The notes under the pieces: model-generated
Database searches by the model: none
Told to the model about the DNA's origin: nothing
The model's input: the letters and a program-made list of their open reading frames with translations, nothing else
Translations under genes and position numbers: made by a program
DNA from: Micromonospora fulviviridis
Lineage (GTDB): Bacteria; Actinomycetota; Actinomycetes; Mycobacteriales; Micromonosporaceae
Assembly (NCBI RefSeq): GCF_014648395.1
Contig: NZ_BMRA01000006.1
Span: 375,202 to 439,201, forward strand
DNA length: 64,000 nt
Direction of reading: 5' to 3'
Part shown: positions 15,542 to 23,249 of the stretch, one piece after another
Layout of the letters: each line of letters starts with the position of its first letter
How positions within the stretch are numbered: position 1 is the first letter of the stretch

Positions 15542-15570
15542 GTAACGGCCCGTCACCGCCGCCCCATTCC
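15542..15570 (-). promoter_or_regulatory. SigR-type promoter of rbpA
   Basis: On the minus strand GGAAT (15566-15570) is followed after 19 bp by GTTAC (15542-15546). This is the GGAAT-N18/19-GTT pattern of the thiol-stress sigma factor SigR. Streptomyces rbpA is a known SigR target, which makes the match meaningful. The predicted start leaves a leader of roughly 35 nt before the ATG. Confidence 0.7.
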
Positions 15571-15724
15571 CGGCCACGCTGACGGCCCGGCGCGGGGTCG
15601 GGGTCCTCAAGGGTAGCCGGTCATGACGGCTGCCCGGCGGGGTCGTCCCCGGCCGGGCCGAATCGGTGGAGTGTTTCGCCTGTCAACGGGGATGTTAGCC
15701 GCCTCCTGGTGTGCGGAGGTGACG

Positions 15725-17206
15725 ATGACCAGTGACGCGCCGGTCGAGGCCCGGCCCCCCGGCGGGAAGACCTTCTTCGGTCACCCCCGGGCGCTGTCCA
15801 CGCTGTTCCTCACCGAGATGTGGGAGCGGTTCAGCTTCTACGGCATGCGGGCCATCCTCGTGCTGTACCTGACCGCGTCGGTCGCCGACGAGGGCCTGGG
15901 CATCGGGGAGTCCACCGCCAACGCCGTCTACGGGACCTACAACGCCATGGTGTACCTGATGGCGCTGCCCGGCGGCTGGGTGGCCGACCGGCTGATCGGC
16001 GCGCGGCGCAGCGTGCTCTGGGGCGGTGTGGTGATCGCCGCCGGGCACTACGTGATGGCCGTCCCGGCCCGGTGGAGCGTGTTCGCCGGCATGACCCTGA
16101 TCGTGCTGGGCACCGGCCTGCTCAAGCCCAACATCTCCACCATGGTCGGCGACCTCTACGACCGGGACTCCCCGCGCCGCGACGCCGGGTTCTCGATCTT
16201 CTACATGGGCATCAACCTGGGCGCGTTCATCGCCCCGCTGATCACCGGCTTCCTCGGCGAGAAGATCAACTGGCATCTGGGCTTCGGCGCGGCCGCGATC
16301 GGCATGACCTTCGGCGTGCTCCAGTACGTGCTCGGCCGGCGCAACCTCGGTGACGCGGGCGCCCGGCCGGCCGACCCGCTGCTCGGCGCGGACCGCAGGC
16401 GGGCGCTGACCCGCATCGCCGTGGTCACCGTGGCGGTGCTCGTGGTGCTGGCCGTGCTCGCCCTGATCGGGCTGTTCACCGTCAACACCGTGGTCAACCT
16501 GCTCACCCTGGTCACCGTGCTGGTGACCATCGCGTACTTCACGCGGATCCTGACCGACCGGGAGATCAGCGCCACCGAGCGCAGCCGGATGAAGGCGTAC
16601 CTGTGGCTGTTCGTCTTCGCCGCCACGTTCTGGCTGATCTACGACCAGGCCGGGTCGGTGCTGAACATCTTCGCCGAGGACCAGACCGACCGGAACGTGG
16701 CCGGCTTCACCTTCCCGGCGTCCTGGCTCCAGTCGGTGAACCCGATCCTGATCATCATCGGCGCGCCGCTGGCCGCCTGGCTGTGGCTGAAGCTCGGGCA
16801 CCGGGTGTCCACGCCGATGAAGTTCGCCGTCGGCCTGGTGCTCAACGGCCTGTCGTTCGTGCTGATGGCCGCCGCCGCGCAGGCCGCCGTCGGCGGCGAC
16901 CTGGTCTCGCCGTGGTGGCTGGTCGCCGTGTACGCCATCCAGGTCGCCGGTGAGCTGTCGCTGAGCCCGGTCGGCCTGTCGGCCACCACGAAGCTCGCCC
17001 CGGTCAAGTACGCCAGCCAGATGCTGGGCCTGTGGTTCCTCGCCACCGCCGTCGGCGACGCGATCGGTGGCCAGGTGGCCCGGCTGGCCGAGAGCTGGTC
17101 CGAGCCGACGTACTTCCTGACCTTCGGCCTGGCCTCGGTGGTGCTGGGACTGGCCGCGGTGATGTTCACCCGGCAGATCCGGGGACTGATGGCCGGCATC
17201 CACTGA
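15725..17206 (+). CDS. POT/PTR-family peptide transporter
   Basis: Proton-coupled importer of di- and tripeptides, 493 residues with about 14 membrane helices. The N-terminal signature MWERFSFYGMRAILVLYL and the helix-5 region FYMGINLGAFIAPLITGFLGE are typical of PTR2 transporters, as is LSPVGLSATTKLAP near residue 420. ATG is chosen because GGAGG lies 5 bp upstream; the frame stays open back to 15623. It stands alone, 11 bp from the convergent flavin-binding gene. Confidence 0.92.
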   Translation: MTSDAPVEARPPGGKTFFGHPRALSTLFLTEMWERFSFYGMRAILVLYLTASVADEGLGIGESTANAVYGTYNAMVYLMALPGGWVADRLIGARRSVLWGGVVIAAGHYVMAVPARWSVFAGMTLIVLGTGLLKPNISTMVGDLYDRDSPRRDAGFSIFYMGINLGAFIAPLITGFLGEKINWHLGFGAAAIGMTFGVLQYVLGRRNLGDAGARPADPLLGADRRRALTRIAVVTVAVLVVLAVLALIGLFTVNTVVNLLTLVTVLVTIAYFTRILTDREISATERSRMKAYLWLFVFAATFWLIYDQAGSVLNIFAEDQTDRNVAGFTFPASWLQSVNPILIIIGAPLAAWLWLKLGHRVSTPMKFAVGLVLNGLSFVLMAAAAQAAVGGDLVSPWWLVAVYAIQVAGELSLSPVGLSATTKLAPVKYASQMLGLWFLATAVGDAIGGQVARLAESWSEPTYFLTFGLASVVLGLAAVMFTRQIRGLMAGIH

Positions 17207-17217
17207 CCGGCGGCACG

Positions 17218-17808
17218 TCAGCGCGCCGGGGTCGGCGGCAGCGGCAGCGGCAGGCCGGGCAGCCCGTCGATGCTGGTGGCCACGTGCTCCTTGCCGGCGA
17301 AGTACGCGCTCAGCGAGGCGTCGTCCTCCCGGGCGAACCGCCGCCCGTGCAGGTCGCGGTCGGCCTCGTAGGTCATCAGCGGCACGGCGTAACCGCAGGT
17401 GTCGCGGATCAGCTCGGCGCGGACCACGACGATCGCCCGCAGGCCGTGCTGGCCCGGCTCGATGTCGGGGAAGTGGCCCAGCAGCTCCGGCCAGCGGGGA
17501 TCGTCGCGGAACACCGGCTCGCCCCGCCCGTGCACCCGGACGATGTTCGGCGGGCCGGTGAAGGCGCACCACATCAGCGTGATCCGGCCGTTCTCCCGCA
17601 GGTGCGCGACGGTCTCGGCGTTGCTGCCCGCGAAGTCCAGGTAGGCGACGGTCAGCTCGTCGAGCACCGCGAACGAGCCGCGCAGGCCCTTGGGGGAGAG
17701 GTTGACGGTGCCGTCGCCGGCGAGGGGGGCGGTGGCCGTGAAGAACATCGGCTGGGTCTCGATGAAGGTCCGCAGCCGGCCGTCGATGCGCTCGTACGTC
17801 TTTCCCAC
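17218..17808 (-). CDS. Pyridoxamine 5'-phosphate oxidase-family protein
   Basis: Split-barrel flavin-binding protein of 196 residues. It has the FMN-contact region TVNLSPKGLRGSFAVLDE and the core LRENGRITLMWCAFTGPPNIVRVHGRG. Relatives are uncharacterised FMN- or F420-binding proteins (oxidoreductases or stress proteins); the reaction is not predictable. GTG at 17808 (VGKTYERIDGRL) fits the usual start; a GTG at 17835 would add nine residues, and neither has an ideal ribosome-binding site. Confidence 0.8.
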   Translation of the reverse strand: MGKTYERIDGRLRTFIETQPMFFTATAPLAGDGTVNLSPKGLRGSFAVLDELTVAYLDFAGSNAETVAHLRENGRITLMWCAFTGPPNIVRVHGRGEPVFRDDPRWPELLGHFPDIEPGQHGLRAIVVVRAELIRDTCGYAVPLMTYEADRDLHGRRFAREDDASLSAYFAGKEHVATSIDGLPGLPLPLPPTPAR

Positions 17809-17883
17809 GCCCTGATCATCCTCGCCGGCCGCCACCTCCCGCTGACCCGTCCCAGCCCGTGGCCGTCGGGCGCACCGGTGGCG

Positions 17884-19044
17884 TCAGCCGGCCCGGGCGC
17901 CGAGCCGGGCCAGGGCGCTGGCCAGGTCGCTCACCTGGTCGGCGAGCTGACCGGCCCGCCGCTGGGCGGCGTCGCGGTCGGCCTCGGCGGCGGCCAGCCG
18001 GGCCTCGACGGCGGCGGTGGCCTGCCGCGCGGCCGCCAGGTCGGCGGCCAGGGCGTCCCGCTGCGCGGTCCGGGCCGCCAGTTCCTCCCGCGCGGCCTCG
18101 GCCTGGTGCCGGGTCGCCTGTGCCTCCTGCTCCGACCGCCGCGCCGCCTCGGCGTGCGCGCGGGCCTGCTCGGCGGTCTCCTGCCCGGCCCGCTGCGCCT
18201 CCGCGGCCTCCGCGCGGGCGCGGTCGACCTCCGCGCGGGCCGCCGTGGCGGCGGCACGGGCACGGTCGGTCTCGCCGCGGGCCGCCTCGGCGTCGGCGCG
18301 GGCGCGGTCGGCCTCGGCGAGCAGCGCCTCGGCCCGCTCCAGCGCCTCGCCGGCCGAGCGGGTGGCCCGCTCGGCGTCGACCCGGGCGGCGTCGCGTTCG
18401 GCGGTCAGGTCGGTGACCCGGCGGCGCTCACCGTCGCGTTCGGCCCGCACGGTCCGCAGCTCGTGGCGGGCGGCGTCGCGGTCCCGCTCGGCCTGCACCC
18501 GCAGCGCCTGCGCCGCGCCGGCCTCGCCGCGGGCCTCGTCCCGGGCCGCCTCCGCGTGGCGGGCCCGGTCGGCGGCCGCACGGGACGCCGCCTCGGCGCG
18601 GTCGGCCTGCTCCCGGGCGGCGTCGCGGTCGGCCACCGCCGCCTGGGCGTCCTGGCGGGCCCGGGCGGCCGCCGCGGCGGCGTCGTCGGCGTCGCGCCGG
18701 GCCTCGTCGCGTTCGGTGTGCGCCGCCGCCACCTGGGCGGCCGTCTCGGCGCGGACCTCGGCGAGCTGCCGCTCCACTCCGGCCGGTGACAGTTCGGCGT
18801 GCAGGGCGTCGGTGAGGGTCTCCACGATCTGGTCGAGCCGGTCCACCGCCTCCCAGGTGCGGGCCACCTGCCCGGGCAGGCCGGGGGCGTTGCGGTGGCG
18901 CATCCGGGAGTTCCGGGACGCCCGCTGGCAGGCGCCGTCGTTGTCCCGGCAGTACCGGAAGGGCCGGCCCGCGCCGGCGCGCTGCGGCACCTCCCGTCCA
19001 CAGTGGGCGCAGGGACGGGTCTCGGGGGCGGGCTGGGCGTCCAT
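17884..19044 (-). CDS. Zinc-finger-like protein with a long alanine-rich coiled coil
   Basis: Not assigned to a named family. The first 45 residues hold C12-x2-C15 and C32-x6-C39 with a basic stretch after them (RASRNSRMRHRN), which looks like a small zinc-binding, possibly nucleic-acid-binding head. Residues 60-85 form a helical linker. From about residue 88 to 380 the sequence is an almost unbroken heptad-like coiled coil of Ala, Arg, Glu and Asp. No signal peptide or membrane segment is visible. KfrA-like DNA-binding coiled-coil proteins are the nearest idea, without strong support. Flanked by unrelated genes. Confidence 0.75.
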   Translation of the reverse strand: MDAQPAPETRPCAHCGREVPQRAGAGRPFRYCRDNDGACQRASRNSRMRHRNAPGLPGQVARTWEAVDRLDQIVETLTDALHAELSPAGVERQLAEVRAETAAQVAAAHTERDEARRDADDAAAAAARARQDAQAAVADRDAAREQADRAEAASRAAADRARHAEAARDEARGEAGAAQALRVQAERDRDAARHELRTVRAERDGERRRVTDLTAERDAARVDAERATRSAGEALERAEALLAEADRARADAEAARGETDRARAAATAARAEVDRARAEAAEAQRAGQETAEQARAHAEAARRSEQEAQATRHQAEAAREELAARTAQRDALAADLAAARQATAAVEARLAAAEADRDAAQRRAGQLADQVSDLASALARLGARAG

Positions 19045-19070
19045 CGGCGGCGAAGTCTAGTTGCCGGAGG

Positions 19071-19649
19071 TCACGACGGCGACGACGGCCCGGTGCGGAC
19101 GACAGCCTGGTCGCCGTGGGGCCCGAACAGGTGCAGGATCTCGACCGTGTCCGTGCCGGCCGGGCCGAACCAGTGCGGCTCGCCGGTGTCGAACTCGGCG
19201 ACCTCGCCGGGGGAGAGGGTGAACTCGCGGTCACCGAGGACGAGGCGGAGCCGGCCGGCGAGGACGTAGAGCCACTCGTAACCGGCGTGGGCGACGAGCG
19301 TCGGCTCCCGGGGCGCGAGGACCTGCTTGAAGACCTGAACCCGCCCCGGGTACTGGGTCAGCGGCACCACCACCCCGCCGCGGCGCCGTCGGTGGGGCCG
19401 CAGGTGGACGCGGGGGTCGCCGGTGGCCGGCGCCGCCACCAGCTGGTCCAGCGCGACGCGGTGGGCGCGGGCCAGCGGGATCAGCAACTCCAGGGTGGGG
19501 CGCCGCTTGCCTGACTCGAGGCGGGACAGCTTGCTCACCGAGATGCCGGTCTGGGCCGCGAGGGACTCCAGCGTGAGCCCGCGGTCGCGGCGCAGCGCGC
19601 GCAGCCGGGGCCCGATGCCGTCGAGGAGTTCCGCGAGGTCGGCTTCCAT
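19071..19649 (-). CDS. XRE-family regulator with C-terminal cupin
   Basis: Transcription factor of 192 residues. The helix-turn-helix spans roughly residues 15-50 (LTLESLAAQTGISVSKLSR) and a cupin sensor domain follows at about 115-185 (LAGRLRLVLGDREFTL, FDTGEPHWFGP). Such proteins often repress a neighbouring transporter or catabolic gene. ATG at 19649 or 19658; the latter touches the palindrome at 19659-19677. It is divergent from the DHA2 transporter and very likely controls both. Confidence 0.87.
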   Translation of the reverse strand: MEADLAELLDGIGPRLRALRRDRGLTLESLAAQTGISVSKLSRLESGKRRPTLELLIPLARAHRVALDQLVAAPATGDPRVHLRPHRRRRGGVVVPLTQYPGRVQVFKQVLAPREPTLVAHAGYEWLYVLAGRLRLVLGDREFTLSPGEVAEFDTGEPHWFGPAGTDTVEILHLFGPHGDQAVVRTGPSSPS

Positions 19650-19658
19650 GCTCGCCAT

Positions 19659-19677
19659 CTTTGCGGTTTCCGCAAAG
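19659..19677. promoter_or_regulatory. Perfect palindromic operator between XRE-cupin and DHA2 genes
   Basis: CTTTGCGG-TTT-CCGCAAAG is a perfect 8-bp inverted repeat with a 3-bp centre, immediately upstream of the regulator's start and 69 bp from the divergent transporter's start. It is the expected shape and position for autoregulation by the XRE-cupin protein. Confidence 0.7.
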
Positions 19678-19745
19678 ACGCTCGGCCCGGGGGTCCACCC
19701 GACCCGAGCATGGCGGGGCACGTTCCCCGACCTGGAGGTGAGCGG

Positions 19746-21167
19746 ATGGCCGCGACATCCCTGACTGTTCGAGCCGACCTGCCCGTGCGCCGACGGTGGG
19801 CGGTGTTGGCGATCTGCGCGCTGAGCATGTTGCTGGTCGGGCTGGACACCACGATCGTCAACGTCGGCCTGCCCGCAATCGGCGACGCGCTGGGGGTGGG
19901 CACCCGGAGCCTGGAATGGGTGGTGGACGCCTACACCGTGGTGCTTGCCAGCCTGCTGATCTCCTCGGGGGCGCTGGCCGACCGGCTGGGCCGGCGCCGG
20001 GTCTTCCGCTGCGGGCTGCTCGTCTTCGGCGCCGCGTCGCTGGCGTGCGCGATCGCGCCGTCGCTCGGCGCGCTCGTCGCGGCACGGGTCGTCCAGGGCG
20101 TCGGGGCGTCGATGCTCAGCCCGGTGGCCCTGGCCATCGTGGTGAACGCGATGCCCGACCCTCGGGAGCGGGCGCAGGCGATCGGGATCTGGGCTTCCGT
20201 CTTCGGGCTCAGCATGGCGGCCGGACCGGTCGCCGGCGGCGCGCTCATCGCGGCGTTCGGGTGGCGGTCGGTGTTCTGGGTCAACGTCCCGGTCGTGGTG
20301 GCCGCGCTCGTGCTGAGCGCGCTGTTCGTACCGGAGTCCCGCGCCGCGCGCGCCCGGCGGCTCGACCTGCCGGGCCAGGTTCTCCTCACCGTCGTGGTGT
20401 GCGTCTGCGTCGCCGTGCTTATCGAAGGTCCGCGCGTCGGCTGGGCGTCACCGACGGCGTGGGCCGCGTACCTGGTCGCCGCCGCGGCCACGGTGGGCTT
20501 CGTGGCGGTCGAGCGGCGTCGCCACGAGCCCCTGATGGAGCTGGGGCTGTTCCGGCGGCCGGCCTTCACCACGGCGGTGCTGGGCGCGGTGGCCGTGTTC
20601 GTCGCGCTCACCGTCAGCCTGCTCCTCACCACGCTGTACCTGCAGCACGGGCACGGCTGGACCCCGCTCGCCGCGGGGACCGCGACCCTGCCCCTGGCGC
20701 TGGGCGCCACGGTCTGCGCACCGCTGTCGGGCCGGCTGACCGGGCGGTACGGGGCACGCCGGCCGCTCCTGCTCGCCGGCACGTTCCTCACCGTGGGCGG
20801 GCTCAGCCTCGTCGGTCTGCGTCCCGACCCGGACCCTCGGCAGCTCGTCCCGGCCTACCTGCTCATCGGCATCGGCTTCGGCTTCGCCAACGCTCCGATC
20901 ACCAACATCGCGGTGAGCGGCCTGCCGGCGGCGCGGGCCGGCGTCGCCGGGGCGATCACCTCCACCGCACGGCAGCTCGGCTCGGCCATCGGCATCGCCG
21001 TCGCCGGCGGGCTCGTCGCCGGGGTCGGCCCGGCGGGCCTGGCCCGCGCGTCCCGCCCGGGGTGGCTCCTGGTCGCGGCCTGCGGCCTGTTCCTCCTCGC
21101 CGTCGCGCGCGCCGCCCGTCAGTCGACACCTTCGGCGTCCGCGCGGGCGGCGCGGTCGAGGGTGTAG
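19746..21167 (+). CDS. DHA2-family MFS drug-efflux transporter
   Basis: Proton-driven multidrug exporter of 473 residues with about 14 helices. It has the DHA2 motif C-like LDTTIVNVGLPAI in helix 1, motif A GALADRLGRRRVF near residue 78, and the antiporter segment VVQGVGASMLSPVALAI. Substrates are unknown. ATG has GGAGGTGA upstream. It is divergent from the XRE-cupin regulator. Its 3' end overlaps the convergent MFS gene by 49 bp. Confidence 0.9.
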   Translation: MAATSLTVRADLPVRRRWAVLAICALSMLLVGLDTTIVNVGLPAIGDALGVGTRSLEWVVDAYTVVLASLLISSGALADRLGRRRVFRCGLLVFGAASLACAIAPSLGALVAARVVQGVGASMLSPVALAIVVNAMPDPRERAQAIGIWASVFGLSMAAGPVAGGALIAAFGWRSVFWVNVPVVVAALVLSALFVPESRAARARRLDLPGQVLLTVVVCVCVAVLIEGPRVGWASPTAWAAYLVAAAATVGFVAVERRRHEPLMELGLFRRPAFTTAVLGAVAVFVALTVSLLLTTLYLQHGHGWTPLAAGTATLPLALGATVCAPLSGRLTGRYGARRPLLLAGTFLTVGGLSLVGLRPDPDPRQLVPAYLLIGIGFGFANAPITNIAVSGLPAARAGVAGAITSTARQLGSAIGIAVAGGLVAGVGPAGLARASRPGWLLVAACGLFLLAVARAARQSTPSASARAARSRV

Positions 21168-22474
21168 CGGCGTTGCAGCAGCACCGCGACCACCATGACG
21201 GCGGCCGGCAGCAGGCCGAAGCCGTACCGGATCGCCGCCAGCGCACCCGCCGACTGGGTGACCGCCTGCCCGGCCGAGGAGGCCACGAAACCGCCGCCGG
21301 CCAGGCAGAGCGCGTAGGCGTACGGGCCGAGCGCCGCGCCGGTGGCCTCGGTGGCGGTCCACACCCCGGTGTAGGTGCCGGCCCGGTCGGCGTCGGCGGC
21401 GCGGATGACGTCGGGCAGCATCGAGAACGGCAACAGCTGCATCCCGGCGAACGCCACCCCGAGCACCGCCACGGCGCCGACCAGCACCGGCAGCCCGGCC
21501 GGCCGGCCGACGGCCAGCACCAGCGCGCCGGCGGCGAACGCGATCTGTGCCGCGAGCAGCGCCGGCTGCTTGCCGACCCGCCGGGCCAGGGTCAGCCAGG
21601 CCGGGGTGACCAGGAGCGCCGGCGCGACGAACGCGGCGACCAGCACGGTGGTGAGCTTCGGGCGGCCCAGCTCGTACTCGGCGTAGTAGGGCACCCCGGC
21701 CAGCACCAGGTGGGTGGTCGTCGACATGGCCAGGTACGCGCCGACCAGCCAGCGGAACTGCCGGTCGCGCAGGCTCGCCACGAGGGTCGACCACCCGCCC
21801 GCCCCGTGCGGCGGCGCCGGCACGGCGGCGGTGCGGCGCAGCCGGTCGATCCCGGCGACGCCGACCACCATGGCCCCGAGCATCCCCACCGCGAGCAGCG
21901 CCGCCATCCGCAGGTAACCGGCGCGGGTGGCGGCGTCACCGCCGGCCAGCAACGGCGCGAGCAGCCCGGAGACCAGGATGCCGAGGGTGAGCACCACCAT
22001 CCGGAAGGCCATCAGCCGGGTGCGCTCGTGGTAGCCGATCCGCAGGTCCGCCGGGGTCGCCAGGTAGGGCACCTGGTAGGCGGCGAAGAGCAGGTTCCCG
22101 GCGACGAAGAACAGCGCCACCCAGGCCGCGGCCGCCGCCCCGCTCAACCCGCCGGGCACCGCGAACAGCGCGGCGAAGGCCAGCGGCAGGGCGCAGCCGG
22201 CCAGCAGCAGCCGCCGCCGGTGGCCGCGGCGGGCCTGCTCGACGTCGCAGCGGTGCCCGATCCAGGGGTGCAGCAGCACGTCGGCGATCTTCGGCAGCAG
22301 CAGGCTCAGCCCCGCCAGCCACGGGGCCACCGCGAGGACGTCGGTGAGGAAGTAGAGCAGCAGCAACCCGGGCACGGTGACCCAGACACCCATGCCGAGC
22401 GAGCCGGCGGCGAAGCCGGCCAGCGGACCGCGCGGCAGGGCGGCGGCCTGCCGCCGCTGGTCGAGCCCGGTCAT
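21119..22474 (-). CDS. GPH-family MFS transporter
   Basis: Sugar:cation-symporter-type (glycoside-pentoside-hexuronide) membrane protein of 451 residues and about 12 helices. Family marks are LPKIADVLLHPWIGHRCD near residue 55 and YLATPADLRIGYHERTRLMAFR near 140. The substrate is unknown. ATG at 22474 follows GAGGAGGGG. It is divergent from the TetR gene across the first 18-bp operator, so it probably belongs to that regulon. Confidence 0.85.
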   Translation of the reverse strand: MTGLDQRRQAAALPRGPLAGFAAGSLGMGVWVTVPGLLLLYFLTDVLAVAPWLAGLSLLLPKIADVLLHPWIGHRCDVEQARRGHRRRLLLAGCALPLAFAALFAVPGGLSGAAAAAWVALFFVAGNLLFAAYQVPYLATPADLRIGYHERTRLMAFRMVVLTLGILVSGLLAPLLAGGDAATRAGYLRMAALLAVGMLGAMVVGVAGIDRLRRTAAVPAPPHGAGGWSTLVASLRDRQFRWLVGAYLAMSTTTHLVLAGVPYYAEYELGRPKLTTVLVAAFVAPALLVTPAWLTLARRVGKQPALLAAQIAFAAGALVLAVGRPAGLPVLVGAVAVLGVAFAGMQLLPFSMLPDVIRAADADRAGTYTGVWTATEATGAALGPYAYALCLAGGGFVASSAGQAVTQSAGALAAIRYGFGLLPAAVMVVAVLLQRRYTLDRAARADAEGVD

Positions 22475-22506
22475 GGTCGCCCCCTCCTCGGGGCACGCCG
22501 CCCCCA

Positions 22507-22524
22507 ATCCAACGGATGCTGGAT
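22507..22524. promoter_or_regulatory. TetR operator, site 1
   Basis: ATCCAACGGATGCTGGAT, an 18-bp inverted repeat, lies between the divergent GPH transporter and TetR genes. It is 16/18 identical to the reverse complement of site 2 at 23220-23237; the two differing bases are the central ones. Confidence 0.75.
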
Positions 22525-22545
22525 TGTAGGGGGAACAATGGCGGG

Positions 22546-23196
22546 ATGACCATGCCCCGCCGCCGACCCGGCCGGCCGCGCCGCGGCGACCAGCGGCCCA
22601 CCCGCGACCTGGTGCTCGCCGCCGCCACGGCGCTCTTCGCCGAGCGTGGCTTCGACGCGGTCGGCCTGCGCGACGTCGCCGCCGCGGCGGGCGTCGACGT
22701 GGCCACCGTCGCCCACCACACGGGCACGAAGGCCGAGCTCTACGACGCCTGCTTCGCCCGGGTCTTCGCCGCCGAGCGGGAGGTCCTCGAGGCGGCCGGC
22801 GAGCGCGCCCGGACAGCCCTGGCGTCCGGGCGCGCCGAGGCGCTGCGGGCGCTGCACGACCTGGTCGACGTGTTCGTGGACTTCCTGGAGGACCGGCCGG
22901 AGACCACCGCGCTGTGGCTGCGCCGCTGGCTGGAGCCGCACCGGCACGCCGACCTCGACCAGCGGTACGCGGCCCCGCTCTACGCGCTGGTCGAGGAGTT
23001 GCTCGCCGCGGCGGCCGCGGGCGGTGCGCTGGTCGAGCCGGCCCCGCACGTCACCGTGCGCAGCCTGGTCTGGGCGGTGCACGGGCACGTGGTGGCCCTC
23101 GCCGCGCAGGACGGCTCCGGCGCCCGCGAGCGGCGCGAGTTCCGCACCTTCGTGCACCGCTTCCTCGACGGGCTGTACCCGCCGGCCACCCCTTGA
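22546..23196 (+). CDS. TetR-family regulator
   Basis: Repressor of 216 residues. The N-terminal basic stretch RRRPGRPRRG precedes a TetR helix-turn-helix (ALFAERGFDAVGLRDVAAAAGVD, given by its ends ALFAERG and AAAAGVD, residues 27-50); the C-terminal part is helical and ligand-binding. ATG at 22546 or 22552. Palindromes lie both upstream and downstream of the gene, so it should repress itself, the GPH transporter on the left and the monooxygenase/SDR genes on the right. Confidence 0.88.
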   Translation: MTMPRRRPGRPRRGDQRPTRDLVLAAATALFAERGFDAVGLRDVAAAAGVDVATVAHHTGTKAELYDACFARVFAAEREVLEAAGERARTALASGRAEALRALHDLVDVFVDFLEDRPETTALWLRRWLEPHRHADLDQRYAAPLYALVEELLAAAAAGGALVEPAPHVTVRSLVWAVHGHVVALAAQDGSGARERREFRTFVHRFLDGLYPPATP

Positions 23197-23219
23197 CGGG
23201 CCGCCGCCCGCCGGGGATT

Positions 23220-23237
23220 ATCCAGCAGTCGTTGGAT
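23220..23237. promoter_or_regulatory. TetR operator, site 2
   Basis: ATCCAGCAGTCGTTGGAT lies 12 bp before the flavin monooxygenase start and ends just before its AGGAGG ribosome-binding site. It is the inverted near-copy of site 1. A repressor bound here would block the monooxygenase-SDR operon. Confidence 0.75.
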
Positions 23238-23249
23238 TAGGAGGCGGGC

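Noticed and set aside
17218..17835. True pyridoxamine 5'-phosphate oxidase (PdxH)
   Set aside because: It shares only the flavin-binding split barrel; the PLP-pathway residues and the C-terminal PdxH dimer region are not recognisable.
19796..22549. A 917-codon open frame on the plus strand through two transporter genes
   Set aside because: Out-of-frame shadow of the DHA2 gene and antisense to the GPH gene; composition is Gly/Arg/His-rich without helices.
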